Shown here piece by piece: positions 60,240 to 64,000 of a DNA stretch of 64,000 nt. Origin of the DNA: Pomacea canaliculata (lineage: Eukaryota; Mollusca; Gastropoda; Architaenioglossa; Ampullariidae); assembly GCF_003073045.1 (NCBI RefSeq), contig NC_037590.1, positions 17,204,778-17,268,777 on the forward strand, in the 5' to 3' direction. A model generated the notes under the pieces. That model was given only the letters and a program-made list of their open reading frames with translations, was not told where the DNA came from and did not search any database. Numbering within the stretch: the first letter of the stretch is position 1; each line of letters opens with the position of its first letter. Made by a program: the position numbers and the translations under genes.

Positions 60240-60720
60240 ACAATTCACCTTGAACCAAGCGCACCCTACAAACACCTGCTCGGGGTAGAATGGATGTCGA
60301 GCACAGGATGTCGGCCGGAACAAGCAGCAGCATCGATTCTCACGACTGCGATACGTCACCGTGTACATCGATACGAACGCTGCTGTTGTGTATCGCTAGC
60401 AACGGCGTTTATCGTTGCACACCCACTAAACGTCTCGAAGGTTTTGGCCGAGGAACCGATGACGTCAATCGATTGCCGTTTGAAAGGCGTGGGAACAGGA
60501 GCCGGACGCTCATGAATGAAGCGCGTGGCCTCCCAGAGCTCAGTGCGCGTGCTGTAACGGAGAGCTGGAATGGCAAAATAAAGCTGAGAGGAATGACAGC
60601 TCTTAGCGCTGATTATCTTGGGGCTATTTTTAGCATCTCCAGATTTCTGCGCGATGCTTGCATCGTTGCCCGAGATTCGTATCCGTACAACGGCCAAGGT
60701 AACATCTGGGGCTGACAGCT
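60240..60720. other. GC-richer island with CRE
   Basis: It has higher GC and CpG than the flanks and a palindromic TGACGTCA at 60460-60467. It is open on both strands (plus 60290-60715; minus 60356-60697 and 60063-60368), but neither translation resembles a known family. Possibly a promoter or enhancer, or an unrecognised repeat. Confidence 0.25.
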
Positions 60721-61657
60721 GGAGGAATTACTAGAAATTATCTATCGCCTTAAAAAGGTGTCATTTACTAAAAAAAAATTGTTCTGTACAATGTGAGATT
60801 TAAATGAAGGTATGAAAATATGAATTTATGCCATCTTCATCTACTTACATTTGCTGAAACTCTACGCACAAAAATGTGATATATGTCTCTAGATATTTAT
60901 TAATCCACAAAACAAAAGAGAGACTAGGAGGGAGGGTAGACTTCTTCTTTTAATAAAGTTCCTCGCTGTATTATGTTTGTTTTCTATTTAATTTGTTAAC
61001 TGTAATTGCTGTACTGACCCGCTTTTGCCCCTATTTTTGTACAATAAAGATAACAAAAATATCCTATTTCGTTTCTGGACATGTATACTCGTATTTCGTT
61101 CACGATGGATGTATTGCGTGCGTTTAAGTGCTAAAAACAAAAACATTTTCAACTCTTTATTGTAATCATGGTTGTGCAATATTGCGATTATATCCGAAAT
61201 ATAAAAAGTATGCCTTCAGGCCAGACCAGAAAGTGCTCGCGTGCATAAAACAATTTCTCTGTCAACCGACGATGCAAACGACGATAGTGCGTTTTGTAGG
61301 CGAGTACCCCGCATAAGGGAAACAATTCGTGCGAGAAGGGAGATAATGAGGCATATTTAGGCGACAGTGGGCTAATACCTTCACCCGCTAGTTGCGGCGT
61401 CGCCAGGGAAGTCACGTACGGTGGACGTGGGTGGCATGCAAAGTGCCTTCTACACAACACTCAACCGGAGGACACCCGGTGCCGTCAGAAACATCAGCTG
61501 CAAAAGCTGTTTTGGAACGTGTCCAAGATGTCAGCAGGATCGCCTGTATGTGTGATCGGTGTGTGTGTGAGAGTGCGTACGTATGTGAGAGAGAGAGAGG
61601 GTTGTCTTATAATCAACTAAAACTATATATTTCGAAAAGGGTTTGCACTCCAGATAC

Positions 61658-61829
61658 TGTCCGGAGAAACCACCCGAGTACGGTCTGCTGCCGTCGGTCT
61701 GCTGTATGTAGTTGTCGGAGGTGAATGGCTCCAGGCTGCCATCGAGAGTTGGAGCTGTCCCCAGCAGATGAGGTGCCTTCTCTGTGGCCATCACTGTAAT
61801 GGACCTCGATGAGGGCTGCTTATCGTGGC
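61658..61829 (-). CDS. Candidate orphan coding exon
   Basis: The minus strand reads HCHDKQPSSRSITVMATE, then KAPHLLGTAPTLDGSLEPFT and SDNYIQQTDGSRPYSGGFSG. The composition is protein-like rather than low-complexity. A pyrimidine-rich CTCTCTCTCTGTGATGCCAAG could act as acceptor (exon from 61829), and GGACA|GTATCTGG as donor after 61658. No partner exon or family is recognised. It could belong to a gene extending beyond the window or be chance. Confidence 0.3.
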
Positions 61830-63161
61830 AATGGCTTGGCATCACAGAGAGAGAGAGCTGATGACGAGATGCGGCGACTGAGGGTTTGGTCTCCGCTGTG
61901 GCTCAGTGGGTATTTATTTCCCTACGCCGCTGTCGCTTGTCCCGGCCGAGTGTTACACGCTTCCGTCAAAACGAGCACAAATGTATCCTCGTCAAGCATG
62001 TCCCTGTCAATGATTTTGTAGGTAACGACACGCATTGTAGTTCATGGATCTATTATTAATTTTTTTTTATCAATTAGTGATGATTTCTTGAGTGAAAAAA
62101 GCAAAAACAAACAAACAAGTAGAATTTAAAATCTGCACGTCGCGCACGCAGGTACACGGACGCACGAAAGCACATACACATTAATTGAGAAAGTGATGCA
62201 CAGATATTTAAAAACTCCAGAGTCGCAGGAACCTTGTATGGAGGTTCTTTTTAGTACCTAGCCATTCAACTCGCGCTTTATCATAGTTTATTTCACACCT
62301 GACATTCACGTCATACATTAAACGTTCATCTATTTCATGTTTACATGACATTTTGTATGTGACATTTAAGTAATGAAATTGGTTCCTGGTATAAATTGCT
62401 CGGGTTTTTCTTCTTTTAGAATACAGGAATCGGTTCATTGTTTTTTCATGTACTAAAAGATAGGCATTTAGGTAGTCAAAAAACCCATCGATGTTATTCA
62501 AAAACTTAAAATATTCACATACTAGTCCATCGCTTCCAGGGTTTTATTTAGCTAAATTTTCTCGAAACGCAGCTTGCATGACACGTGCTTCGTTATGTCA
62601 CACGTCCGTCTGTCTCGTATAGTCAATTCGTCCTTAAGTATTTGATGGTCTTCCTCTCTTTGTTCTTTCGTCCTAAGCAAGTTTTACCTATAATTTACCT
62701 AAATAATGTTTTGAATAAAAATTTGTCTCGCATACTGCTTTTTAATATCAATAATTATTTATTTGCTAGCATCTTTATGATACATTATTTTTCCAGTATT
62801 GATAGGGTCTGTGTTTTAAGACATGATTTTTGAGTCCTAAAGTAAATACAGAGTGTTATGAAATCTTAAAAAATAATCAAGAGGACTTCGTTGATTGAAT
62901 TAAATCCTCTCCAGGGGTAGCCTTCCTTATCTGGAAAATTTTCAAGCCATGTGTATACCAATCCAAAATTAATCATTGTTTCTCTTAGGTTTCAAATCAC
63001 ATTTCAGTTTTTCCCACAACAATCATCTTTATTTTTTCCCCTATTTTTACATGAACTGGAAAACTAATGGCATCCTACGGGATTGCTTCCTGCTGCCCTT
63101 TACATCTTGTACAGAAAACCGATGAGGTCGCCTCTGTGTGGGGAAATACGCTGTATCATCC

Positions 63162-63269
<108 letters not shown>

Positions 63270-64000
63270 GGTAAGAGAAATTCAAAGATTGATTAAAGTT
63301 TAGTCCAAGGAACAAGCAAAGTATTGTGATACTACCTACTTAATATGTCTCTATCCCTTCAATATTCAGGACTCTCTCCTCTCATTTCACCTCCAATCTT
63401 TCTGTGATTATAAGTATACACTCACGAACGAACAAGAAGATATAAAACAGGAAGGATAGAAGATAAATCAAAGAAGGACCAGAGGACAGAGGGGAAAGAT
63501 ATGCGTCCTGTGAGACAGTAGTGCTTTGTTGTAGAATACACACTGGAGGCGCGGGTCAAGCCAGGCCACAGCCAGGCCCCAAGTAGAATAAATCAGCAAG
63601 ACTGGTCATTTCCACGAGGATTTTTTCCTGGCGTCCTTCCCAGAAATAAACTTCACCTCCGCGCGTGGAAGTGCCGCAGTCCTGCAGTATGTGGGTCAGT
63701 TGGTCGCAGTACCGGTACCGACATTGGTACCCGGAGCGCCCGGCTCTCTAGCTCCTTATTGATTTCTCTTGGCATCTATGTGTACTATCCAGGTCCTCCA
63801 CCTACCCCCTGCCTTCCCTGTCCCTCCCCACCACGACAATACCACCACTACGACTACCCCTTCTCCCCCCACACCCGATCTCCTTCCCAGTCTAACCCTC
63901 AACGCAGTCTGGACGGTCAGAGAAGAGTACAATCACCATCACCGGTGTTTATCATGTGTTCATTTCTGTGGTCGTTGACGACAAGCTACAGCGACAGGAG

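Noticed and set aside
60063-60715. Several ORFs of 100-141 residues on both strands
   Set aside because: They mutually overlap and no translation shows domains or splice partners; kept only as a GC-rich patch.

Overview
The window is animal nuclear DNA, most likely from a gastropod or other lophotrochozoan mollusc. It is AT-rich, all genes are split by GT-AG introns, and the proteins are typical bilaterian ones. The C-terminal reverse-transcriptase wording of an intronic LINE and the tRNA-derived SINEs also resemble those I know from mollusc genomes. The species call is inference. I saw no bacterial operon, CRISPR array, rRNA or intact functional tRNA, and no LTR or viral element.

Layout. 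(1) 98-1188 (+): last four exons of POLR3H, the RNA polymerase III subunit RPC8. (2) 3102-9618 (+) and 13975-17032 (+): two tandem genes for small single-pass membrane proteins. Each has a signal peptide, one fibronectin-III-like domain, one transmembrane segment and a long cytoplasmic tail. The first tail carries three V-Y-x-N motifs. The second is proline-rich with SH3-type ligands and repeated A-T-L-P-R. I cannot name either; they are the most novel content here. (3) 19065-24715 (+): complete CCZ1, part of the Rab7 exchange factor. (4) 28026-35645 (+): an ADAP/centaurin-alpha type ArfGAP with two PH domains and one apparent one-base frameshift. (5) 50166-41710 (-): complete ENGASE (GH85 cytosolic endo-beta-N-acetylglucosaminidase) in 12 coding exons, convergent with ADAP. 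(6) 50.2-64 kb: no gene I can name; a few weak exon candidates, an inverted repeat and a long ATT microsatellite.

The mobile-element load is small and fragmentary. There are four copies of one tRNA-derived SINE family, two other tRNA-like SINE heads, an antisense LINE reverse-transcriptase fragment in intron 1 of the second receptor gene, and a hAT-like MITE with a near-perfect 8-bp target duplication. Two copies of another MITE lie in introns of two different genes.

The genes do not form a pathway. POLR3H acts in Pol III transcription, CCZ1 and ADAP in endosomal and Arf GTPase regulation, and ENGASE in cytosolic free-glycan turnover. The two receptor-like genes form a local tandem pair probably born by duplication. 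Exon boundaries were placed by hand from splice consensus, reading phase and remembered homologues; no search was run.
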